DNA from: UMGS172 sp045637775 | GTDB lineage: Bacteria > Bacillota > Clostridia > Oscillospirales > Acutalibacteraceae | Assembly: GCA_045637775.1 (NCBI GenBank) | Contig: JAZUAC010000022.1 | Span: 1 to 29,100 of the forward strand | Direction: 5' to 3' | DNA: 29,100 nucleotides | Shown here: piece after piece, positions 1-6,919 of the stretch | How the letters are laid out: each line of letters starts with the position of its first letter | How positions within the stretch are numbered: the stretch's first letter is position 1 | Made by a program: the position numbers and the translations under genes | The notes under the pieces: model-generated | Seen by the model: the letters and a program-made list of their open reading frames with translations, nothing else | Databases searched by the model: none | What the model was told of the DNA's origin: nothing

Positions 1-863
1 GTTTCGACCGTCAGATAATGGTAAATTATCCCGATGTCAAGGGTCGTGAGGAGATACTCAAGGTTCACGCAAGAGGCAAGCCGTTGGGCCCCGATGTAAA
101 CCTCAAAACCATCGCACAGTCGACCGCAGGCTTCACCGGTGCCGACCTTGAAAACCTTTTGAACGAGGCCGCTTTGTTGGCAGCTCGTGCTAACCGCAAG
201 GCGATTGTTGAGGCCGATATTGAAGAGGCTACCATCAAGGTTATGATGGGTGCCGAGAAGAAGTCGAGAGTTATCAAGGAAAAGGATAAGATGATCACCT
301 CTTATCACGAGGCAGGTCATGCCGTTGTTTCCTATTTCTTGCCCACTCAAGACCCCGTTCATCAGATTTCCATTATTCCTCGCGGTATGGCGGCAGGCTT
401 TACAATGTATTTACCCGACCAAGATAATGGTCATATTACCAAAACCAAGATGGAAGAGGATATTTGTTCTCTGCTTGGCGGTCGTGCCGCAGAGGAGCTT
501 ACTCAGGATGACATCTGTACCGGTGCTTCCAACGATATTGAGCGTGCCACTGAGTTGGCTCATAACATGGTAACCAAGTTCGGTATGAGTGCCAAGGTTG
601 GTCTTGTTAAGCTTGGTACGGGTAACAATGAGGTATTCTTGGGACGCGATTTCTCGTCCACACCCAACTATTCCGACACTATGGCCGCCGTTATCGACAA
701 TGAGGTTCGTGAGATTATCATGTCCCAGTATGACAAGGCTAAAGACATTTTGACCAAGAACATGAAAAAGGTGCACAAGGTTGCACAGCAGCTCTTTGTC
801 AATGAAAAGATCAGCGGTGACGATTTCCGCGAGATTATGACACAAGATGAAACCGAGTCATAA
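1..863 (+). CDS. ftsH: FtsH ATP-dependent zinc metalloprotease, C-terminal part (5' end outside window)
   Basis: The reading frame is already open at base 3 (F-D-R-Q-I just before the first in-window ATG at 18), so this is the tail of a longer gene, 286 residues of the usual 600-700. The visible part begins in the second region of homology of the AAA+ module (FDRQ), continues through the AAA lid and then the M41 peptidase domain. The zinc motif HEAGH lies near base 306, and the expected third-ligand region SNDIERAT near 530. FtsH is a membrane-anchored hexamer that unfolds and degrades membrane and short-lived cytosolic proteins; the N-terminal membrane segments and Walker motifs are off the window. 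The C-terminus is short and ends TQDETES. A strong hairpin terminator follows 17 bases after the stop. Identity is certain at family level. Confidence 0.97.
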   Translation, partial: FDRQIMVNYPDVKGREEILKVHARGKPLGPDVNLKTIAQSTAGFTGADLENLLNEAALLAARANRKAIVEADIEEATIKVMMGAEKKSRVIKEKDKMITSYHEAGHAVVSYFLPTQDPVHQISIIPRGMAAGFTMYLPDQDNGHITKTKMEEDICSLLGGRAAEELTQDDICTGASNDIERATELAHNMVTKFGMSAKVGLVKLGTGNNEVFLGRDFSSTPNYSDTMAAVIDNEVREIIMSQYDKAKDILTKNMKKVHKVAQQLFVNEKISGDDFREIMTQDETES

Positions 864-879
864 AATTTAACACATGATA

Positions 880-918
880 AAAGCCGTTTCGGGTTTCCGA
901 AACGGCTTTGTTGTTATT
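880..918 (+). repeat. 39-bp direct repeat, left copy
   Basis: Bases 880-918 are identical to 1854-1892, including the terminator hairpin and the following GTTGTTATT. The copies diverge immediately on both sides. The stop codon of the minus-strand Xre gene (914-916) lies inside this copy. The pair frames a 974-bp unit carrying the Xre gene, the hairpin array and the SLOG-like gene. Confidence 0.9.
881..908. terminator. Bidirectional intrinsic terminator of ftsH and the Xre gene (copy 1 of a duplicated sequence)
   Basis: A perfect 12-bp stem, AAGCCGTTTCGG / CCGAAACGGCTT, with a 4-base loop GTTT, is followed by T-rich sequence on the plus strand and preceded by A-rich sequence, so it can work both ways. 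It separates the convergent ftsH and Xre genes. The same hairpin with its flanks recurs exactly at 1855-1882. Confidence 0.9.
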
Positions 919-1132
919 TGTTTCTAGGATAGGGCTTCTTTTCGTCGGTTAATTCGGCAAGGTAATCCATGCTTGTGCCTAAAGCGATGGCAATACGGCG
1001 GCATTGCTCAAATGTGTAATACCGCTTGCCGCTTTCGATTTTTGAGTAGTCGCCTTGGTCAATACCTTTCAGCATATGCATTTTGACTTGGGTGTACCCT
1101 TTTTCCAACCGCAACTCTTTTAATCTGCTCAT
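914..1132 (-). CDS. Small Xre/Cro-C1-type helix-turn-helix regulator
   Basis: The product has 72 residues and consists almost wholly of a HTH_3 domain: LKELRLEKGYTQVKMHM, then GIDQGDYSKIESGKRYY, then FEQCRRIAIALGTSMDYLAEL, the usual five-helix layout with S-K-I-E-S-G in the recognition region. The start at 1132 is preceded by AGGTGATT at good spacing. There is no room for a ligand-binding domain. It is divergent from the SLOG-like gene at 1420, and the sequence AAATTGACCTATAAT occurs once in front of each gene, so it is a likely repressor of both; that is inference. It ends inside the duplicated terminator sequence. Confidence 0.85.
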   Translation of the reverse strand: MSRLKELRLEKGYTQVKMHMLKGIDQGDYSKIESGKRYYTFEQCRRIAIALGTSMDYLAELTDEKKPYPRNK

Positions 1133-1158
1133 AAAATCACCTCTACGACTATTATGTC

Positions 1159-1173
1159 AAATTGACCTATAAT
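1159..1173 (+). promoter_or_regulatory. Candidate operator copy 1 (AAATTGACCTATAAT)
   Basis: This 15-bp sequence is repeated exactly at 1389-1403. Here it overlaps the small palindrome GTCAA-A-TTGAC (1156-1166) just upstream of the Xre start. It could be a binding site for the Xre protein, since one copy lies before each of the two divergent genes. No consensus promoter with correct spacing can be read from it: TTGACC and TATAAT are directly adjacent. Confidence 0.45.
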
Positions 1174-1184
1174 GACTGTAGAAC

Positions 1185-1374
1185 GTGGAAACGTTTTACG
1201 TTTCCACAAAAGCCGATAAATCGGCTTTTAAACAATCAAATTTCATGAAATTTGATTGTTATTATACATCATTGCAATGGCCGTTGTCAAATTTTCAAAG
1301 AAAATTTGTTGCCAAATCTTCGATTTGGCATGGAAATAGCGCTTCCAGAGCAATTTCCATGTTCAACGGCCATT
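1185..1374. repeat. Array of six near-perfect hairpins, three of them enclosed in an 11-bp outer stem
   Basis: Hairpin 1: 1185-1194/1198-1207, 10 bp, loop TTT. Hairpin 2: 1208-1217/1220-1229, 10 bp, loop AA. Hairpin 3: 1231-1260, a perfect 30-base palindrome. After a 15-base linker an outer stem AATGGCCGTTG / CAACGGCCATT (1276-1286/1364-1374) encloses three arms: 1288-1296/1300-1308 (9 bp), 1310-1318/1322-1330 (9 bp) and 1331-1343/1347-1359 (two symmetric mismatches). As single strand this would fold into a four-way junction. A 64-codon open frame runs through it but its sequence is explained by the palindromes. It may be a cluster of palindromic intergenic repeats, a structured RNA or a DNA-level recombination or binding site. 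The structure is seen directly; its role is unknown. Confidence 0.85.
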
Positions 1375-1388
1375 ATTGAGTTAGGGTG

Positions 1389-1412
1389 AAATTGACCTAT
1401 AATTATATAGGT
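1389..1412 (+). promoter_or_regulatory. Candidate operator copy 2 with inverted repeat over the SLOG gene's ribosome binding site
   Basis: The second copy of AAATTGACCTATAAT (1389-1403) runs into a perfect inverted repeat ACCTATA-ATTA-TATAGGT (1395-1412), whose right arm covers the start of the ribosome binding site AGGTGAT. Binding of a regulator here, or a hairpin in the mRNA, could limit expression of the gene at 1420. The role is inferred. Confidence 0.4.
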
Positions 1413-1419
1413 GATGATT

Positions 1420-1851
1420 ATGAATGATTTAATTTGTACATTTTTTGGGCATAGAGATTGCAGCGAGGAAATAATACCCCAAATATATAATGCTATCGAG
1501 CAAATTGTAGTTAAATATGGGTGTAGAGTGTTTTATGTTGGGAACCACGGAAATTTTGATAGGTTTGTTTCAAAGGTGTTGGATGATTTAAAAAATATAT
1601 ATGATATTAGGGTTTATATTGCGTTGGCATATGTACCAACAAATAAAGATTTAAGTTATAGGCACGATACGATATTACCCGATGGAATTGAAACGGTGCC
1701 AAAGAGGTTTGCAATTATATATCGCAATAGGTGGATGGTAGAAAAATCGGATGTTGTTTTAACATATGTAAAAAACAATTTTGGAGGTGCTGCACAATTT
1801 AAAGAGTATGCGATAAAAAAGGAGAAAAATGTTATTGAATTGTATAAATAA
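1420..1851 (+). CDS. SLOG/DUF1273-like (YpsA-type) small protein
   Basis: I start the protein at ATG 1420 (143 residues), behind AGGTGAT at 1409-1415; GTG 1411 and ATG 1414 are in frame but overlap that site. The N-terminus CTFFGHRDC is the typical opening of SLOG-fold proteins, in which a Rossmann-like domain binds nucleotide-type ligands. Further family-like features are YVGNHGNFDRFV, a beta-strand RVYIALAYVP, and the end-of-domain segment KSDVVLTYVKNNFGGAAQFKEYAIKKEKNVIEL, with glycines for phosphate contact. Function is not known; SLOG proteins occur in housekeeping (YpsA) and in antiviral signalling contexts. Codon use is richer in A and T than neighbouring genes (many ATA, AAA, TTT), which fits acquisition. 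It stops three bases before the right 39-bp repeat, which gives it its terminator. Confidence 0.75.
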   Translation: MNDLICTFFGHRDCSEEIIPQIYNAIEQIVVKYGCRVFYVGNHGNFDRFVSKVLDDLKNIYDIRVYIALAYVPTNKDLSYRHDTILPDGIETVPKRFAIIYRNRWMVEKSDVVLTYVKNNFGGAAQFKEYAIKKEKNVIELYK

Positions 1852-1853
1852 AG

Positions 1854-1892
1854 AAAGCCGTTTCGGGTTTCCGAAACGGCTTTGTTGTTATT
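1854..1892 (+). repeat. 39-bp direct repeat, right copy, containing a terminator
   Basis: Identical to 880-918. The hairpin at 1855-1882 (12-bp stem, GTTT loop) followed by TTGTTGTTATT acts as terminator of the SLOG-like gene. Confidence 0.9.
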
Positions 1893-1923
1893 GGTAAATT
1901 TCTATAAAATTCAATGTGGAACG

Positions 1924-2012
1924 TTAATACTTTGGTTTTGTAAGCCTTCCCTTGTGAGGGAAGGTGGCACGGCGTAGCCGTGACGGATGAGTAGTAATAA
2001 TAAAAGTATTAA
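1924..2012. repeat. MITE/REP-like palindromic element with 10-bp terminal inverted repeats
   Basis: The ends TTAATACTTT (1924-1933) and AAAGTATTAA (2003-2012) are exact inverted repeats. Inside are CCTTCCCT-TGTG-AGGGAAGG (1945-1964) and CACGGC-GTA-GCCGTG (1968-1982). There is no coding potential. I recall very similar palindromic sequence scattered between genes of gut Clostridia, but could not check it. It sits between two genes facing each other and may also act as terminator. Confidence 0.65.
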
Positions 2013-2043
2013 ATCAGATTTTTCCATCTATGAAGGATAGTTG

Positions 2044-3330
2044 TTACATATATTCCTTCATATACTCATCAAGGCTGATAACGGAGCCGGAAAGACGGGA
2101 ATCCTCGGCGGCAAAGGCCAGCATATGATTGCGGCAGGAAATGCCAATTTCGCTGACATCCTCGGGTCTCAATTCACCAATAAGATAACTGTAAAGTGCG
2201 TTGATAAGACCTTGGTCACCGCCACCGTGACCGCCAGTGATACTGTCGCCTGCGGTGGCAATCTCGGCATCAAGATAGCGTGTGGCTCTTGCATCAAAGC
2301 TGAAGAACTGGAACGCCTTGTCGGCGGGTGCGCTCATATCGCAGGTCAACTCACCCTTAGTACCCATAATGTGGGTCTTGCGTCCGCCACGAGTGAAGGC
2401 CGACATGGTCATCGAAACGGTTGCACCGTTCTCAAATTCCATATTAACGGTTTGATGGTCAACAACATCGTTATCACACTTGTAAACGCACTTACCGTAC
2501 TGTGTGGTTTCAAGTGCGTGCCAAACCTCTTCGTCGGTGGGGTTGGGCTTTTGTGCACAAGCATCACGGAACCAGGCGTTTGTCTTGGCGTCATAATAAA
2601 GTCTTATTGCATTGTAATAGCAGGTGTCAGCATGGGGGCATCCATCGGTACAACGCTCAGGAGCACCTTCGGGTGCGTTTTCAATACGGAAGTGGTTACG
2701 AGAACCAAAAGATTGAATACGCTTGCACTCTTTACCCAAAAGCCATTGCAAAATGTCAAGGTCGTGACAGCATTTCTGCAAAAGCATAAACGAACTGCGC
2801 TTTGAATTGCCCCAGTTACCTCTTACAAAGCTATGGCTTTGATGAACATGACCAACAGCCTCAAGATGCTCAACCGAAAGCACTTCGCCCAAAATTCCGC
2901 TGTCGATAATCCACTTTAATTTCATAAAGAAGGGCGAGAAGCGCAAAACATGGCAAACCATGACCTTGCGACCGCATTCCTTGGCCTTTTTATAGATCAA
3001 TCCGCAGTCTTTGGGTGTGATTGCGGCAGGCTTTTCCAAAAGAAGGTCATAACCCAACTCCAAAGCCTTCAAAGAGGGTTCAAGGTGCATCTGATCCATT
3101 GTTGAGATGATTGCAATATCGGCAAACTTAGGGATGTCCAAAATCTTTTCCCAAGTGTCAAAGCAATGCTCTTCAGCAACGTTGTGCTTGTTCTTTATGT
3201 AATTCAATCGGTCGACAATAGGTTCGGCAACGCCGACTACCTTGAACTTGTCGGGCTGATCACCCATAAGGTCGGTATAACGACTGCCTCTGCCACCAGC
3301 ACCAATTACTATTGCAGTAAACTGTTTCAT
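2044..3330 (-). CDS. Gfo/Idh/MocA-family NAD(P)-dependent oxidoreductase
   Basis: I start at the ATG ending at 3330, giving 428 residues, because GGAGGC lies six bases upstream; an in-frame extension to 3345 has no such site. The N-terminal Rossmann domain starts TAIVIGAGGRGSRY (GxGGxG near residue 10), and the diagnostic EKP motif, LLLEKPAAI, is at 99-101; its lysine is the usual catalytic residue. The rest forms the C-terminal alpha/beta domain. A cysteine group CTDGCPHADTC in the middle may bind metal. Such enzymes oxidise, reduce or epimerise sugars and inositols; the exact substrate cannot be told. It is divergent from the AraC gene at 3443 with an inverted repeat between them, so it is probably that regulator's target. 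Confidence 0.9.
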   Translation of the reverse strand: MKQFTAIVIGAGGRGSRYTDLMGDQPDKFKVVGVAEPIVDRLNYIKNKHNVAEEHCFDTWEKILDIPKFADIAIISTMDQMHLEPSLKALELGYDLLLEKPAAITPKDCGLIYKKAKECGRKVMVCHVLRFSPFFMKLKWIIDSGILGEVLSVEHLEAVGHVHQSHSFVRGNWGNSKRSSFMLLQKCCHDLDILQWLLGKECKRIQSFGSRNHFRIENAPEGAPERCTDGCPHADTCYYNAIRLYYDAKTNAWFRDACAQKPNPTDEEVWHALETTQYGKCVYKCDNDVVDHQTVNMEFENGATVSMTMSAFTRGGRKTHIMGTKGELTCDMSAPADKAFQFFSFDARATRYLDAEIATAGDSITGGHGGGDQGLINALYSYLIGELRPEDVSEIGISCRNHMLAFAAEDSRLSGSVISLDEYMKEYM

Positions 3331-3379
3331 AAAAAACGCCTCCAAAAACTTTTTGTATTTTCATTTTAACGTATTTACT

Positions 3380-3418
3380 TTCAAAGATATATATGATATT
3401 ATGTATTTAATCTTTGAA
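3380..3418. promoter_or_regulatory. Inverted repeat TTCAAAGAT / ATCTTTGAA between divergent genes
   Basis: Two exact 9-bp arms at 3380-3388 and 3410-3418 are centred 30 bp apart, about three helical turns, in the 112-bp gap between the oxidoreductase and the AraC regulator. This spacing would suit a dimeric regulator bound on one face of the DNA. The AraC product of 3443 is the natural candidate. A bare coincidence in AT-rich sequence is possible. Confidence 0.4.
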
Positions 3419-3442
3419 TTTATATATTTCGGAGGTGAAGAT

Positions 3443-4249
3443 GTGAGAGGCTTTGATATAACCGATAATCCAAGGATAACAAAGGTTTACACCACCTATT
3501 TGTGGGAATTTCAGGCCGATTACCGTTTTAAAGGTGAATCACACGACTTTTGGGAACTCGTTTGTGTACTCCAAGGTTCGATTAGCGTTGCCGCAGATAC
3601 TAATGTTTTTGATCTTTCGTCAGGGCAGGCAATACTGCACAATCCTATGCAGTTTCACAATATAACGGTAACGGGTGGAAGGTCAACCGAGGTTGCGGTT
3701 TTTACCTTTTCGGGTGAAAATATCCCCGAAATTCAAAATCACGTCTGTCAGATTCCTGATATTTCGGATATAAGGGCGCTGAATGGATTGGCCGAAAAGG
3801 CTTACAATATCCGCAGCGGCCTCGTTATTGAGGGCATAAAGGCCGACGGTAAGGCACACCTTTTGTATATAAAAAATCTTGAATTATTGTTACTCGACCT
3901 TGCCAACCGACTTGTCACACATCAAAACATAGTGTCACAAAAAGCAAGGAATTATCTTAATATTGTCAGCGTTATGTCAGAGCATATAGGGGACAGACTT
4001 TCGGTGGATGAGCTTGCAAAGCTGTGTAATATGAGCGTTATAAACCTGCAAAAGTCGTTTTCTTATTATGCGGGTGTCGGCGTTATGGAGTATTTTAACC
4101 GACAGAAAATGAAGTATGCATCCGAGCAGTTGGCAAAAGGCTTTTCGGTGCGTGAAGCGGCTTTGTCGGTAGGTTTTCAGGATCAGAATTATTTTAGTAC
4201 CGTTTTCAAACGCATCACGGGTCACACACCGTCCAAAATAAAAAATTAA
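3443..4249 (+). CDS. AraC-family transcriptional regulator
   Basis: I choose GTG at 3443 (268 residues) since GGAGGTG at 3431-3437 lies five bases upstream; the frame is open further upstream but has no other site. The N-terminal half, with HDFWELVCVLQGSISV and HNPMQFHNITV, is a cupin-type sensor domain. The C-terminal about 100 residues hold the two AraC helix-turn-helix motifs: LSVDELAKLCNMSVINLQKSFSYYAG and FSVREAALSVGFQDQNYFSTVFKRITGHTPSKIK, the latter a textbook AraC signature. It should bind a sugar or related signal and activate the oxidoreductase and perhaps the amidohydrolase that follows. The ligand is unknown. Confidence 0.92.
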   Translation: MRGFDITDNPRITKVYTTYLWEFQADYRFKGESHDFWELVCVLQGSISVAADTNVFDLSSGQAILHNPMQFHNITVTGGRSTEVAVFTFSGENIPEIQNHVCQIPDISDIRALNGLAEKAYNIRSGLVIEGIKADGKAHLLYIKNLELLLLDLANRLVTHQNIVSQKARNYLNIVSVMSEHIGDRLSVDELAKLCNMSVINLQKSFSYYAGVGVMEYFNRQKMKYASEQLAKGFSVREAALSVGFQDQNYFSTVFKRITGHTPSKIKN

Positions 4250-4345
4250 AGCCGCTTTGTGCTAATTTTAATCAGTTTTGTACTTTGTGACGCGGTTGTC
4301 AATGTGATATAAATATAATGTAAAAAGCAGTTTTGGAGGGGTATT

Positions 4346-5392
4346 ATGCTTTGCGATATACATAATCATTTGGATAAGGGTATGACTGCCGAAGAGGCCA
4401 AGGAATATTACCTAAAATTGAAAGCGGCTAACGGTATTGATCGAAATTGTATTTTATCGGTGCCTGTAGTGTCCGATGCCGTGTTTTATCACACGCAGAA
4501 TTTGTTATCTTTGCAACTTAAAGATATGTTGATGCCGTATTCTTCGGCCTTTATGGGTCTTGTTCATGGTGAGGGTGCCGAGGATTATCTAACTCAGCTC
4601 AAAAAAGGCTTAGAAATGGGCTTTGAGGGTCTTAAAGTTCTGGAATGCCACCCAAGTCTTGAGTTAGAATTGGATTTTCGTATGAACGATATGCGATTTG
4701 ATGCGATGTTCCAATATGCCGAGGAAAACGGGATTCCTGTTTTGATGCACGTTGCCGACCCTGAGGAAAGCTGGGATATCAATACCGTCAACGAGTATGC
4801 TTTGACCCACGGCAGATTTTACGGTGCAGAGGGTCGCAGACCAAAGGAAGAATATTACAAAGAGGTTGAAGATATTTTACAAAGACATCCGAATCTAAAG
4901 GTGATTTTTGCACATTTTTATTTTATGTCGGCCGATATCGACCGTGCAACCGCATTTTTTGAAAAATATCCCAACGTTTGCTTTGACCTGACACCGGGCA
5001 AGGAAATGTATGAGAATTTCGGTAAAAATATAGAAAAAGCCAAGGCGTTTTTTGAAAAGTATGCCGACCGTTTATATTACGGTACCGACGTCAACGATAC
5101 TGAGATGCCTAATTATCATTCAAGCCTTTATGCCCTTGTTTCTACCGCCTTGGAAAGCAACAAGGTCTTTGAGTGGAGAACGTATCAATGCGCAGGTCTC
5201 GGCCTTTCAAAAGAGACAAAAGAGAAAATTATGAGCAAAAACTTCATAAAGCTTTTGGGCAAGACACCGAAGCCTGTAAACTACACCGCTGTGCGTGAAG
5301 AAATTAAGCGCCTCGAATCAATTTCCGATATATTCAGCGAAAACGATAAACAACAGTTGGCCGTTATAAAGAAATATTTTGAATGTAAATAA
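4346..5392 (+). CDS. Amidohydrolase-family (PF04909-type) metal-dependent hydrolase
   Basis: This 348-residue protein begins directly with the metal motif DIHNHLD (H6, H8), followed by VLMHVADP (H135), VIFAHFYF (H190) and LYYGTDVND (D248). This is the order of ligands in the TIM-barrel amidohydrolases of the 2-pyrone-dicarboxylate lactonase/aminocarboxymuconate decarboxylase group. Start ATG is preceded by GGAGGGG. Members hydrolyse lactones or decarboxylate, and several act on sugar lactones, so a role beside the Gfo/Idh oxidoreductase (oxidise a sugar, then open the lactone) would fit; this is inference. It ends in a terminator shared with the GH4 gene. The 96-bp gap upstream contains TATAAT at 4314 but no well-spaced -35. 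Confidence 0.85.
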   Translation: MLCDIHNHLDKGMTAEEAKEYYLKLKAANGIDRNCILSVPVVSDAVFYHTQNLLSLQLKDMLMPYSSAFMGLVHGEGAEDYLTQLKKGLEMGFEGLKVLECHPSLELELDFRMNDMRFDAMFQYAEENGIPVLMHVADPEESWDINTVNEYALTHGRFYGAEGRRPKEEYYKEVEDILQRHPNLKVIFAHFYFMSADIDRATAFFEKYPNVCFDLTPGKEMYENFGKNIEKAKAFFEKYADRLYYGTDVNDTEMPNYHSSLYALVSTALESNKVFEWRTYQCAGLGLSKETKEKIMSKNFIKLLGKTPKPVNYTAVREEIKRLESISDIFSENDKQQLAVIKKYFECK

Positions 5393-5394
5393 AA

Positions 5395-5427
5395 CAAAAA
5401 GCTTTCTCAAAATGAGAAAGCTTTTTG
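5395..5427. terminator. Bidirectional intrinsic terminator
   Basis: A perfect 15-bp stem (5395-5409/5413-5427) with loop AAA has A-tracts on the left and T-tracts on the right. It lies between the convergent amidohydrolase and GH4 genes and can stop both. Confidence 0.92.
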
Positions 5428-5443
5428 TTTCGACTAACTACAA

Positions 5444-6760
5444 TCATTTATAATCGCCAAGATAGTCCTTGTTAGCCTCGAACAGCTCGTCACACATCTG
5501 ACGGATTTCTTCAAGTGAGCAAACGGCAGACGACAGAGGGTCAAGATAAACTGCCTGATAAACCATATCGCGGTTTTTGGTCATTGCGGCCTCAACAACC
5601 ATGGTTTCAATCTGTGCAGTGGTGCTGATAAAAGTTGCAAGGTTGCGGGGTAGTTCGGGAACAACGGTGGCCCTGAAGCCTGTTCTGTCAACAACAACGG
5701 GCACCTCTACACAACAATCCTTGGGAAGATTGGGGATGGAACCGTGGTTTATAACGTTGCCGTTGAAGATGAACGGCTTGCCGTCGCCAAGGCGTGCGTT
5801 GAAGATCTCACCTGCATACTCGGCACTCTTTTCCTTGTCAAAGGGCTTTTCGAGCCACTCCTCATACTGCTTTATTCCGTCTGCCTTGCGCTTTAAGCGA
5901 AGGTCAAGTGAGAAGCGGTGCAAACCGGGATTCCAGTTGGTGCCGTGGGTGCAGTATTTTTCAATAAGGTCGGGACGCTTTCTGAACCACTGATTGTACT
6001 CCGATGCGTGTCCGCTTGATTCGGTTACATAGTAACCCAATTTTAAGAACATTTCGTTTCTGACCTGCTCACGGTTATATACTTCCTCATTTTCGGTGAT
6101 AAGCTTGCGAAGTCTTGGATAAAGATCCTCACCGTTATGTTCTAATTTTGTATAGAAAGCAATGTGGTTTATACCCTCGCAGGTGTAAACTATCTCCTCG
6201 TGAGGAATGTCAAGCCATTTTGCCAGCATGCGAATAGTGCCTTGAACAGAGTGGCAAAGACCCATAACCTCAACATTTGTGTACTTATGCATTGCACAGC
6301 AGAGCATAGGCATGGGGTTGGTGTAGTTAAGCATAACCGCCTTGGGGCAATACTTCTCCATATCTTTACAAATATCCAACATCAAAGGAATGTTGCGCAA
6401 AGCACGGAAGATGCCTGCAACGTTACGGGTATCACCGACATTGACATCAATGCCGTATTTCTTGGGTATTTCAATTTCATGACGCCAGATGTCAACGTCA
6501 CCGTTGAAAACGGTTACCAAAACACCGTCAGCATCTTTGAGTGCTTCGGCACGGTCGGTGGTGGAGATGATAACACACTCGGGACAATCCATTTCTTTAA
6601 CGGTGCGTTCTACAACCTTGGTGATCATTTTAAGATGATCCTCGTTTGTATCCATCAAGCGGATTTCACAGGGGCGGAAGGCATCAAAATGCAAAAGGTC
6701 TTTAACGCAGGTTGAGGTAAACTGCAAACTTCCTGCACCGATAAAAGCAAATTTTTTCAT
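5444..6760 (-). CDS. GH4-family glycosidase (alpha-galactosidase/alpha-galacturonidase type)
   Basis: The start ATG ends at 6760 (438 residues) behind AAAGGATG; a TTG-led extension to 6778 overlaps that site. It opens with the NAD-binding FAFIGAGSLQFT. Further GH4 hallmarks are GDVDIWRHEIEIPKKYGI, LNYTNPM (145-151), the metal-ligand motif GLCHSVQGT (C169) and GINHIAFY (H199). The CHS form is typical of the MelA/LplD branch, acting on alpha-galactosides or alpha-galacturonides rather than on phospho-beta-glucosides. GH4 enzymes use NAD and a divalent metal in an unusual oxidation-elimination-addition mechanism, in the cytoplasm. It is divergent from an AraC regulator at 6920. Substrate choice within the branch is uncertain. 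Confidence 0.92.
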   Translation of the reverse strand: MKKFAFIGAGSLQFTSTCVKDLLHFDAFRPCEIRLMDTNEDHLKMITKVVERTVKEMDCPECVIISTTDRAEALKDADGVLVTVFNGDVDIWRHEIEIPKKYGIDVNVGDTRNVAGIFRALRNIPLMLDICKDMEKYCPKAVMLNYTNPMPMLCCAMHKYTNVEVMGLCHSVQGTIRMLAKWLDIPHEEIVYTCEGINHIAFYTKLEHNGEDLYPRLRKLITENEEVYNREQVRNEMFLKLGYYVTESSGHASEYNQWFRKRPDLIEKYCTHGTNWNPGLHRFSLDLRLKRKADGIKQYEEWLEKPFDKEKSAEYAGEIFNARLGDGKPFIFNGNVINHGSIPNLPKDCCVEVPVVVDRTGFRATVVPELPRNLATFISTTAQIETMVVEAAMTKNRDMVYQAVYLDPLSSAVCSLEEIRQMCDELFEANKDYLGDYK

Positions 6761-6919
6761 AAAGCAACATCCTTTCAAAGGTTTTGGTCTATAATGTTAG
6801 AATATCACCCAAGGCTTTGTAAAACAATAGTCATAACGGCTGAAAATATGGACAAAACTGCTAAAAGATATTGATTTTAAAAATGCGATGTGATAATATG
6901 GATGTAAAGAGGTGATGCA

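Noticed and set aside
1162..1173. TTGACC/TATAAT promoter before the array
   Set aside because: The two hexamers are directly adjacent with no spacer, so they cannot be -35 and -10 of one promoter.
1276..1374. Cloverleaf at the end of the array read as a tRNA
   Set aside because: It lacks the T-loop (TTCGA), the D-loop, an anticodon stem of 5 bp and a CCA-ready acceptor of 7 bp; it is only a four-way junction.
1185..1379. 64-codon open frame across the hairpin array
   Set aside because: No ribosome binding site, and the sequence is fully explained by nested palindromes. I treat it as non-coding, though a search for the peptide in other genomes would be a fair test.
1185..1851. Type III toxin-antitoxin (RNA repeats followed by toxin)
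   Set aside because: The hairpins differ in sequence rather than being tandem copies, and the downstream protein looks like a SLOG-fold protein, not a ToxN-like nuclease.
2041..2805. 254-codon plus-strand open frame opposite the Gfo/Idh gene
   Set aside because: It is the antisense shadow of a well-supported gene with family motifs and has no ribosome binding site.
6164..6715. 183-codon plus-strand frame opposite the GH4 gene
   Set aside because: Antisense shadow; the GH4 motifs on the other strand leave no room for doubt.
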